DNA from: Botryosphaeria dothidea
Lineage: Eukaryota > Ascomycota > Dothideomycetes > Botryosphaeriales > Botryosphaeriaceae
Assembly: GCA_011503125.2 (NCBI GenBank)
Contig: WWBZ02000001.1
Coordinates: forward strand, 1,178,001 to 1,242,000
Direction of reading: 5' to 3'
Length of the DNA: 64,000 nt
Shown here: in pieces, positions 33,001-42,649 of the stretch
How the letters are laid out: every line of letters starts with the position of its first letter
Position numbering within the stretch: the stretch's first letter is position 1
Position numbers and translations under genes: made by a program
The notes under the pieces: model-generated
What the model saw: the letters and a program-made list of their open reading frames with translations, nothing else
Told to the model about the DNA's origin: nothing
The model's database searches: none

Positions 33001-36000
33001 CCAGTGAGAGTGTCCTGAGCCCATAATCGAGTCCCGAAGTCTTAGCGGCGGTCGAAAATCTTCCGGGTCCATGCCAATTCGCGAATCGCCGTCCAAGCGC
33101 TTGGGTCTGCGAGATGCGGGTTCCGTTCAGTTCAGCGGTTGAAGTCGTCGAGAGTCAGCGATGCATCTCTTGATACATTTGCGCAGGTACGACGGGGGCG
33201 TTGGGGGTTATCTACGTGAAAGACTGGCCGCGCGGCTTCATGGAAACGGCGCCCAAGTGCTCCGCTATCGCAGACGCTGAGAATCGCGTGCTCACTTCCC
33301 GCCGAATTCGGCTTACTCCGTAATGTCCGTCTTGGTAAACTGCAGCCATGCTGACCAAGCAGGCCAACCTGAGGTCGCACAAGACGCCAGATCTGGCACT
33401 GTGATAATCGGCCTGTGAAAAGAGACAATACCGTGCAGGCTGTGCCGGAAGCGTGTGATTGACGTGCGCGATGACTTGGCAGCACGTTCTATCCACCTCG
33501 CCGCCCTATCGCGGCTCTCGTTGTATATTGAAGGCGGGGTAGGAGTGAGTAAGAGCACGCCAATATTTACCTCGCTGTTGTTTCAAAGAGTGGAGGCGTT
33601 GGGAGTTGGAAGATCTCAGATGAACATGCGGCGTGGAATGCAGAGTGACTTCAGAGGCCTGTCAGATACGCTTTGGACCTCGACGAAGCGGGCGCAGTTG
33701 CGCCCAGAGGCCCGGCCTGCGCTCGTTCACTTCTTGATTTAGGCGCGGCTCGTCAAAGCTTCCCCGAATGTCTCATCGAAACTGGCAAAAGAAGCGTCGC
33801 TCTCAAAATTGAATTAATCAGACGAAGCTGGAAGCGCATGCTGAACGCCAGAGATGCAAGATTCCTGCAGAAAACTCGATGACAGCATTGTACGTGCTCG
33901 ATGTTCAAGGAAGCTCGGATCGCAGGGACAAGCGCGCGGAGAACGCTAGACGGAGGCAGCAGGATCTCCGGAAATCCTGCAATTGAGGCCGTAGAGAGCG
34001 GTAAGCCCCACGCGGCACCGCGGCAGGATGGCGCAACTGTCATCCGATAGGCGCATTTCCGGCTGCACGCGCACTACTTCAGACGTCCACACTCCTTAGG
34101 CGTCATATGCTGCTGGAGGTAATTGCTTTCTAAATGCATTTGATTGAGCGGAAGACCTCATGCAGTCTGAGTGTAAGACATGCTAGTAGTGACTGTGTGA
34201 CAATGTGCACCTGCTTGAGCGCTAGCCTCCCAGAAAAGTGCAGTGCCGTGCAGAAGCAATATGTCCTCTGCCAAGAAGATGTGTAGAGAAACACGCAAGC
34301 CAGTGATCCACCGCCAAAGGTGTGACAGATCGTATCAACAGACGTTAACAGCAAGATCAAACCCATTGATGGACTGGAGCTGAAGTCATTACCCGGCAAT
34401 CACTCGGTCGATTGCTGAGGGTCGAGAAAATCCACCGCGGCGATTGGGCGAGGGACAGACGATTCCCCCTCATTGTGTCGACTGAGGCGCCTCTGAACCA
34501 TGGTGAGAGATCGGAATCGGCCGCGTACGAAAGTATCGGGCCGCATGGCTGCTTGTGGGGCAGCCTCTCTCTTTGAAGGTCTACCCTTGGACTGCAACAT
34601 GTCAGCCGCACCGCCTACAAGTGCAGACCTCGTGCGTCATACCTGACAGTCTCCGCAAGCATCACCATTCTGCCAGACAAAATTTGGGCAAGCATAAGTA
34701 AAGCGGTAACAGCAAGAAAATCGAGCAAAGCCATCGCTGAGCTGCGTGCTGTCTCCCCTTCCTGGGGGGTTGGTGGAACTCCCTCCGGACGGTCCTCCAG
34801 AACGTCCTCCGGAACCACTTGCTGATTCTCCACTGATACCCGAGGCCATTGGCGTGAATAGTCAAAAAAGATAGTGGCCGAGGAGCTGATGATGAAGCGA
34901 GAAGAAATGGTGTAGCGCTGGTATTGATCTTGAGGTGATGCTCCAGGCATATCTTATGTTTCCCCGAAATGCTGCGGCTGAGTTCTGGTCATAGATGATC
35001 GTGGTGCGGCGCGCTCAAAACCGCCATTTGCCTGGTTGCCTTTCCGGCAGAGAGAAGAACCTGATAGGAGCTGAGTACATGCAAGAAGCTGAAGACTGCC
35101 GTGCTGCAGAACAGCGCCGCAGGGCATATGCGGCGAAGGAGCTGACGGCGGAAAGGAAAGGCATCGATTGCTCCGGTCTCATGAGCAGCGTGTCTTCTGG
35201 CCGGGGACGGCAGAAATCTTGGCATTGAAGACGCGGCAGCAAGAACGCAGGAAGAGCCAGAGGGGGTCTGGATGCGGTACACGTACATCGTGTGTGGTAA
35301 AGACCGGCTGCAGGGTTGGTACCATGACAAGGATGCTGGAGCAAAGGGTCAAACATGGGGGAATTGACGATTAGTATAAAGTAAGACAGATAAGCAGAGA
35401 TGGTGAGGAAACGAAGATCTGGATCTAGAGGGCCAATGAACGCATCAACGCCGAGACCAGAGCCCCGGGACGGGCCTTGAAGAAATGCAGCGGCCGTCAC
35501 AGTCGGCTGCATCTGGAACGCCCCAAGGCGCTCCGCGCAAGCAAGTTCCGAATTCTGAAGATTACCGGGCTCAACGCAAGCATTGGAATGGCCGTAGAAG
35601 CTGCATGGGCGTGCGGCGCAGGCCTTGCGGCGACAGGACGTCGAGGGTTGCGGCATGGTGGCCGTTTCCGCTGGCACGATGAATGGTCATCCGGGGCCAC
35701 CGAGGCGGGCAGACATCAAACGGCATTGGTGGATAGGGCGCGTCGGCGTCAAATTGGGCCATACGCAGCGGCGGAATCCGGCGGTGCTTAGCGATTCAGA
35801 CGCGAGCAAAGCGTTGTGTAGAAGCTGAGCCGAGGGAGCGTGAGCCTGGCGGAGAAGCTGAGCCAGCGGCGACGCAGAAGAGACCAGGGAAAAATTCACC
35901 GGCCGGCGTGACCTGCTGGCTCCCATCTCTTGCCCTGAATGCTGGAAAAGGAAATGAAGGGGACGTGACGGGACGTGCACGAAGCGGTCGGGTCTCCTCT

Positions 36001-38345
36001 CTCTCTCACGGGCTCGCTGGGCGGGGTGGTGCATCTGGCCGCTGCCATCTGGCCTGCCCTCCGCCGTTCGGCGTGTTCGGCAGTGCTAAGGCCCTGGGGC
36101 TGAAGGCCGGAGTGGGCGGTGACAGGCGAGTGCGGGCGTGCACGCGCCCCGTTGCTGGCAACGGCCCGGCAGGCGTGCGGCGGCCTACCAGCAGGCAGTA
36201 GCAATGATGGTCGTCGGCCATACTGTGTCGTGGAGTGTGCTTGGTGTAGGAGTTGGAATAGGCAGCGCGCACGCTAAGTTAGAGACCGGCCATTCAGACC
36301 AGGAGCTAGCGCGCGCTCCAAGGCCGGCTGGCAGTGATAATATCATGTGGTAACAGCGCGATTAGAGGCCAAGTAACAAACAGAAGGGCTCGCGGTTTGC
36401 AGCCGAGATTGAGCGTGCTGCAGCGTTCCAGACCAGACAGACCTGTCGCGCCGCACGTGAGTCGCGACAGCGCACTGCCGGGCCTTACTCGCGAACACTC
36501 GCTCGCTCGCCTTTCTTTTGCCTGAAGTGCCAAAAAGGCCGCAGCAGCAGAAGCAGCGTGACCGCATCACACGCCATTGGCAGTGCGGGAATAAGTACAC
36601 GTCTGCGCACACCAACCACACTGCCCGGTCAGCTGTGGGCGACCGGTGCAATCTAAGACGCTCCAATCCTCTGCACGCGGCGGGCTAGGGAGAAGCTTCG
36701 CCGCAGCTCCGCTCAAGCTCCGCCAAGCGTCGGGCAATTGCACAGCGCTCCACCAGCAGTCGCACGGCGCGATAGACTCGCAGACGTCGGCGGCGCCGGG
36801 GCGCGAGGACGAGCGCTTGACTGGTGCTGCTGGGCCGTGGGCCGTGGGACTTGCCTGGTGCTGGTGCTGTCTGCTGCCAGCACAGCGCTAGCGGAGGGCA
36901 GGGCGGCGGGCAGGGCAGCGGGCAGGGCAGCGGGCAGGGCAGGCCGGCGGCGAGCTGCAGGTGTACAGCTAGCTGCAGCTCACGTGGGCTGGGGCAGCAA
37001 ACGCGGACCCAGTTCCTGCGCATGAACGCCGTGCAAGCGACGCACTACTCGTAGCGACGGCGGTGTTTGGCTCCCTTATCTCTGGCAGCCGGATCTCCTG
37101 CTGGACCTCGGAAGGCGCCAGTCATTGCTACTGTGGCTTGCATGATCGCCGGCAGTGCGCCGTGGGGGGGCAGCGTACAGAGAGGGTAGGGGACGGAGAC
37201 GGAGCACTAGGCGCGCTCGCTCGCTCGCTCCGGACGATTGCCTGATTCCATCAGCTGGCCTGGCGCTCGCGTTATCGACACGCCGCGCGCACGGGTTCAG
37301 GCTCCCCTCCCCTTCAGCCAGAATAGCAGCGGCCAGTGCGTCGCGACCCTAGCAATAGGCGGTAGCTTAGCGGAAGCGGCAGCATGAGCAGCCGGCGGTC
37401 GCTGACGCCAGATAGGCCGTCGGCTCCATCGTCGATTTGGCTGGGGCGGAGCGGCGCCCCGTCCGGCAGCCTGATTGGCTGCGTGTTGGCCGCCTGGCGA
37501 GATGGGCAACCACGCTCTGCGACGCGGCGACGCCGAACGGATGACGATGGGCAGTTGAGCAGAGGGCTGGCGGGCTGTGGCTGCGAGGCTGCGGCTGGGC
37601 GCGTGCGGGCGCGGGCATTGGCTTGCGGCCAGATACGCAGAAGAGCGCTAGAAGCCCGGGGCACTTCGCTCGCAGCTTCGGTGCACCCGTCCAACGGCTT
37701 CCATGCAGGCGGGTGATTAAAGTTGCGCGCCATCGGCCGGGTCCGCCACGCACGCCCGTGCTGATTCGCCCTCTGCGAGATTTGTGCACGTCGAGCCGGC
37801 GGGCGCAGCGGCTGCGGCCCCCCAGCTGCTCCTCTGCCGCACCGCCGGCCTCCAGCACCCACGACCCTGTGCGGACAACGCTCCCAAACGGGCCACAGCG
37901 CGCCATGCTCAGGCACGCCCGCCCGCCGCCCCCATTGGTGGGATCCGTGTGGCGCCAGCGGGCCTCAAGCGCTCATCGCCCGCCGCCCGCCTGCAGCTAA
38001 GGCGATGTTACCCTACGCAGCACCCATCGCCCATGACGGCCAGTGTGGGGTTGACATGCACCCCTTCTTCACGCCACGCCGCGCGCAGGGAGAGAGCAGC
38101 TTCACCTCCAGCTGCCCGCCAGATCCTCCTTCCCTCCGCGCCAGTCCTGCTTGGCGCACCTCCCTGCCCCCGGTGTTGATCTTATCTCGAGCGCTGCCCC
38201 AGCGTCTAAATAATGCACAGAGGGACCTTCATGTCGACCGGTCCTTCAAGAATAGCTCCCTTCCTCCAAGGCCTGGATCTACATCACCCAACTGTCAATC
38301 TTTCCGATTAGGTTCAAAGCCACCACCGAAGCTTCGTGCAGAGTC
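30060..38345. other. 8.3-kb gene-poor tract upstream of a regulator gene
   Basis: I find no frame with a recognisable family on either strand, and no tRNA, rRNA or transposase signature. The largest frames (for example 172 codons at 31430-31948 minus and 220 codons at 35015-35677 minus) overlap others and lack motifs. The first 5 kb are of mixed composition; 35.5-38.3 kb becomes very GC-rich with simple G-rich repeats. The last several hundred bases must include the promoter and leader of the regulator at 38346. Confidence 0.45.
36895..36946 (+). repeat. G-rich 12-bp tandem repeat
   Basis: Four consecutive near-copies of GGGCAGGGCAGC, starting in GAGGGCAGGGCGGC. The runs of three G at short regular spacing could form a G-quadruplex on the plus strand. 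It lies about 1.4 kb before the regulator start. Confidence 0.75.
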
Positions 38346-41042
38346 ATGTCATCCCTACCCTCTTCCTCCTCCACCGCCGCCCTCCCCAACACCGGCCCCA
38401 ATCAACCTGTCGCGCCCCGCAAGCGCCGCAGACGAGCGCCGGCCACAGGCGCCACCGAGGACTGTTTCACCTGCCGCAAGCGCCAGGCAAAATGCGACCG
38501 CCGACGTCCCTACTGCACTCAGTGCATCGAGCTGGGCAAAGAGTGCTCCGGCTACCGCACCACCCTCACCTGGGGCGTCGGCGTTGCGAGCAGAGGCAAG
38601 CTTCGCGGCATGAGCCTGCCCGTGCCCAAGTCGCCCGCCTCTCCGCCGACGTCGACGGCGCGTGAGCGCTCGCAGAGCATGTCACACGGGAAGGCCAACA
38701 CCACCACCGCAGCAGCCCCGCAGCAGCAGCCCCCGATTCCCAGCCCGCCCGCCGCACAGCAGCAGTACGAGCAGTACGAGCAGGCGAGACGCGCGAGCAA
38801 CATCAGCCAGGTCAGCCAGGCAAGTCAGGTCAGCCAGGTCAGCGACGTCAAGTCGCCCTCGCCCATGCGCAGTCCTCCGGTGCACGAGTATCCGAGCCTG
38901 GACGCCACTAGCCCCATCTCAATCCCTCCACCAGCCCCGCAGCAAATGGCATGGCATCTGCCGACTTTTGGAGAGCATTTTGAGAGCTACAATGGACCCG
39001 CTTCCCGCAAGCCGCGCCCGCAGCTGCCGCTCAAGCCCCTGCACAAGCTCCACACCTCGCTCGCCGCATCGTATGACGACACCGGCCTTTCCACCTCGAC
39101 GGGGCCGCTGAGCTCCTACAGTGACAGCGTTCTGGGCGACTACCCTTCCCCGAGCGAGTTCCCCGGCACTCCTGACGACTTCACCTTCGCCGATCCCATG
39201 ATCCAGTCGTACAACGAGCACTACATGCACCAGCGCACCCCCATGAGCAGCTCGACAGAGTCGCTCGTCTACCACGACGCTCCGCGCTCGTATCCCTTGA
39301 TTTGCGAGGACCTGAGCTCGAGCATCAGCTCCGACCAGAGCTTGCAGGACTTTTCGGAAATGAATTCCATGCAACCAGCATCATACAGCCAGTCAGGCTT
39401 CTCAGATATGTTCTTCCCTGGCGGACTTGCAGCAGCAGCGGGACCTAACTTTGCGCACATTCCAGGCTACTCCTACAGCCGTGGCAGCAAGCAACAACCT
39501 CCGGACCCTATGCCGGGGAACCATGGCTCTTCTTCTGAGCATGGCGCTGCGCCCGCGCTCCCGCCTCCCGCCCGCCGTCTTTCGCCCCGAATGCAGTTTC
39601 TTCTGGACTACTACGAGAAGGCAATATGTCCCGTCCTTGTGGCGTTCGACGGTCCCTCAAATCCCTATCGTATGCACGTCATCCCCCTGGCATTGGAAAG
39701 CGAGGGCCTGCAAAATGCAATTGCGGCTTTATCTATCAACAACATCCGCATGCGCCAAAGCACCGAGGCGAAGTTCCTTGCTCTCAGCAAAGGTCAACGC
39801 ATCAGTAATTCTGCTCTCCTTCCTGACTGGATCTATGCCCGCCTTACGGCCGACGAAATTAGAGAGATGCATGGGGAGCCGTCTGCGGAAGAGGTACACT
39901 ACAAAACTACTTCCATCCAACTCCTCAACCAGCAACTTGCAGACCCCCAACACGCACAAGACGATTCAGTTCTAGCCACCCTTCTTATTCTTTGTTTGTT
40001 CCATGTTTGCGACAGTGGGTTTTCCAAGTTCCGGACTCAGCTTGCCGGTGTGCAGAAGCTGTTGAGCATGCGTGACCGCAGCATGCAGTCTGGTTTCATC
40101 GGCTGGATCGAAATGTTTTTCACGTGGTTTGATGTCATGACGTCGACGGTCAACGACCGTGAGACGCAGATCAAAGGCGACACTTTAGACATGATGGACC
40201 TGTCAACCAACCTCGGTGCCCTTGAGCATCTCGCCGGATGCGAGGGTCGCCTGTTCAAGCTGATTGCGCGCCTGGGGCGCCTGAATCTGCTCAGTCAAAA
40301 CCGACCGGTCAGCTCGCGTGCTGACAGCACGCCCAGACCCTCGCCGTCGTACAACCGCCGCGGGGCTGACTACTACAGTATGCAAGGGTATGACCGCCTC
40401 GATGGCAACGGATGGGGGTCACCCGCGGCGCAGCACCAGCAGAATCCTCTAGACATTGTTGATGCAGACCAGAGACACGAGTTCTGGACCGAGTGGCGGG
40501 AGATCCGCGAGCGACTGCAACAGTGGGACTTCGACCCTACGGGCCGTGCTGCCGCCATGTGCGACGCAGGAGCCTACGCATTACCGCCGGGCCAGCGTGA
40601 CATCCTCCACATCAGCGAGAGTTTCCGCTACAGTGCATTGCTGTACACGGAGCGCCTAGCACATCCCAATCTACCGTCCTCGGCTCTCAACTTCCAGAAC
40701 TTGGTCGCACAAGCGCTGTTCCACATCAGCCAGATCGGCGTCACTAGCTGCGTCAATAAGTTCCTGCTGTGGCCACTTTTCATCACCGGCACTGAGTGTG
40801 TCGACGAGAGCCACCGCGCACTTGTTCGTCAACGTTGCATCGAGATCCAGCGCGAGAGTGGTTTCTTCAACAATCTCAGCGGTCTTGAGGTTCTGGAGCG
40901 CACTTGGCGCGAGGACGATGCAGGCAGGAACGACAGCGAAGCAGAATTTGCGGCAGAAGCGGCGAGATTAGGCGCCAGCAAACAGGCTTTCAGATGGCGC
41001 AAAGCCATGGATCGGATGGATGGCGAGTATATTTTGATATGA
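38346..41042 (+). CDS. Zn2Cys6 transcription factor, 898 aa
   Basis: A fungal nuclear regulator encoded in a single exon. A basic stretch RKRRRR (25-30) precedes the binuclear zinc cluster C40-x2-C43-x6-C50-x6-C57-x2-C60-x6-C67, with all six cysteines present (CFTCRKRQAKCDRRRPYC). It is directly followed by SGYRTTLTWGVGVASRGKLR, a pattern I associate with a conserved subgroup of this class. Residues about 90-400 are low complexity: Gln/Pro/Ser runs and an SQVSQASQVSQVSDV repeat. Residues about 415-860 are a helical domain like fungal trans-activation domains (RMQFLLDYYEKAICPVLVAF, LATLLILCLFHVCDSG). Target genes are unknown. The upstream 8 kb is gene-poor, which may indicate a long regulatory region. 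The downstream neighbour is convergent. Confidence 0.93.
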   Translation: MSSLPSSSSTAALPNTGPNQPVAPRKRRRRAPATGATEDCFTCRKRQAKCDRRRPYCTQCIELGKECSGYRTTLTWGVGVASRGKLRGMSLPVPKSPASPPTSTARERSQSMSHGKANTTTAAAPQQQPPIPSPPAAQQQYEQYEQARRASNISQVSQASQVSQVSDVKSPSPMRSPPVHEYPSLDATSPISIPPPAPQQMAWHLPTFGEHFESYNGPASRKPRPQLPLKPLHKLHTSLAASYDDTGLSTSTGPLSSYSDSVLGDYPSPSEFPGTPDDFTFADPMIQSYNEHYMHQRTPMSSSTESLVYHDAPRSYPLICEDLSSSISSDQSLQDFSEMNSMQPASYSQSGFSDMFFPGGLAAAAGPNFAHIPGYSYSRGSKQQPPDPMPGNHGSSSEHGAAPALPPPARRLSPRMQFLLDYYEKAICPVLVAFDGPSNPYRMHVIPLALESEGLQNAIAALSINNIRMRQSTEAKFLALSKGQRISNSALLPDWIYARLTADEIREMHGEPSAEEVHYKTTSIQLLNQQLADPQHAQDDSVLATLLILCLFHVCDSGFSKFRTQLAGVQKLLSMRDRSMQSGFIGWIEMFFTWFDVMTSTVNDRETQIKGDTLDMMDLSTNLGALEHLAGCEGRLFKLIARLGRLNLLSQNRPVSSRADSTPRPSPSYNRRGADYYSMQGYDRLDGNGWGSPAAQHQQNPLDIVDADQRHEFWTEWREIRERLQQWDFDPTGRAAAMCDAGAYALPPGQRDILHISESFRYSALLYTERLAHPNLPSSALNFQNLVAQALFHISQIGVTSCVNKFLLWPLFITGTECVDESHRALVRQRCIEIQRESGFFNNLSGLEVLERTWREDDAGRNDSEAEFAAEAARLGASKQAFRWRKAMDRMDGEYILI

Positions 41043-41911
41043 AGAGGACGCGGTCCCAATTGCGGAGCTAGGGAAATTAAAAGAACAAAAAAATAAAAAT
41101 AACCAATACCCGGAAAGTAAAAAAGAAAACAAAACTGGTAACGTGGACACGATGGAATGATTGGATACGGTTTGTGCGGAGTGGCGGCTGGGTTCGTGGC
41201 AACCACGGGAAAAAAGCAACTCAACTCTATCTCTCTTGGCTACGACATACGATGATGATTGGGCAGGGTATCTGTTCTGTATGTGCGCCTGCACAACGTG
41301 AGCGCCAGGAACGAAGAGGAGGTTCATGGATAGCGGAGATGGCTGTTTTCTGTGCCTTGGGGGATATGAGACATTTTTTTTCTTCTTGTTCATACTTTGT
41401 TCAGCCCCTTTTCTTCCGTTTCTACTTGTCTGTTCTCCTTAACCCCTTGTTGAGGTGCTTTGGACTCCCCCTTGAGCGTTCAGTATGTCCTCTGAACATT
41501 TGTTGATGTCAACTTCCCTTGTTTATAAGTACAGCACCTCCAAGTCTCCTGTCCATATGAGAAAACCATACCCGAGATACCATGAAATCTATGTTTGGTT
41601 GAGATGACATCTTCATCACTTTTGAGATTGAATGTATGTTGACATCACATGTGATTATGCGCCCAGTGTCTGGAGTTTGCATGTGAAGCCTTAGCCTGTC
41701 TGATACTGCATAAGTATAGTATCTTTCCGTCACGAGCCCTAAGCTCAAAAAACCTCTCTGCATGCTTCGTACAACCAACTACCCATCCATCCAAACAACC
41801 ATGGCCAACCGAAACATTCTGCCTCACACTTGGTCTATTCTCATTCGAGTCAAAAGAAAAAAGAGAGAACACAAAGCTCCCGTCTCTGAGCCATAAACCT
41901 CTCTATCAGTT
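41043..41911. other. Convergent 3' regions
   Basis: 869 bp between the ends of two converging genes. Expected to hold both 3' UTRs; A-rich just after 41042 (AAAAGAACAAAAAAATAAAAA). No gene seen. Confidence 0.5.
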
Positions 41912-42649
41912 TCAGCTCGACAGTTCCACCAACAAAAACAGCATCGCAAACACCCCGAACACGAACCCCACCCCGATGCACCACAGCCTGAATCCGCTCA
42001 CCCGCGTCGTCAGCTCTCCGCCCTCGCTCCCGCCCCTCCACCGCCGCTCCCCGGCCGTCCCCCGCACCCTCGCCGCGTCCTCCGGCACCATCACCGCCTC
42101 GTACAGCGCTAGCAGCTGCCCCTCCGCGAACGTCACCACGACCCACCACGCCACGAGGCCGGGGATCGCTTGGCGGTGCTCGGCTTCCTTCCTCGGGGGC
42201 GTGCTGACGTCCTGCTGGGCGAAGTAGACCAGCGTTGTCAGCGCGGCGCCGATGGCGCTGAGCGCGTGCAGGAGGTAGGTGAGGAAGCCGACGAGGGTTT
42301 CGCGTTTGATCAGGGCTTTGAACGCAGTCGTGATGGTGATTTCGGGGTTTGGTGCGGTGGCGGCGGCGCTGCCGCGCTCGAGGTCGGCGCTGTGGTGGTT
42401 GGTGTTGGGGACGGGGTTGTTCTGTGCGGTGGTTGTGGCGCGGGGGCTCGGGGGCTCCGTGGTGGTGGTGTTGTTATTGTTGCCGTGGATGCTTGGTGCG
42501 GATGGGACGGGGTCGGCGAAGAGGTTGGTCGGTGCTCTGGAGAGGGACCTGGTGTCGACTGAGGGCATACGGGGTGGGTCGGCGAAGGGGTTGATGGGAC
42601 TTTGAGGCTGGGAATAGACTGCAAGGTCGATTGAGGGAGTCCTGGTCAT
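41912..42649 (-). CDS. Hypothetical membrane protein with NPFADP motifs
   Basis: Single-exon protein of 245 aa; family not recognised. The first 110 residues are polar and disordered (Pro, Ser, Thr, Asn) with two related motifs, NPFADPPR and NLFADPVP. NPF tripeptides are known ligands of EH-domain endocytic adaptors, so a trafficking role is possible but unproven. Three hydrophobic segments follow: about 117-143 (FLTYLLHALSAIGAALTTLV), about 160-180 (LVAWWVVVTFAEGQLLALY) and about 220-242 (LWCIGVGFVFGVFAMLFLLV). There is no signal peptide. The coding sequence is GC-rich, and the opposite strand has long shadow frames. Convergent with the 898-aa regulator. Confidence 0.7.
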   Translation of the reverse strand: MTRTPSIDLAVYSQPQSPINPFADPPRMPSVDTRSLSRAPTNLFADPVPSAPSIHGNNNNTTTTEPPSPRATTTAQNNPVPNTNHHSADLERGSAAATAPNPEITITTAFKALIKRETLVGFLTYLLHALSAIGAALTTLVYFAQQDVSTPPRKEAEHRQAIPGLVAWWVVVTFAEGQLLALYEAVMVPEDAARVRGTAGERRWRGGSEGGELTTRVSGFRLWCIGVGFVFGVFAMLFLLVELSS

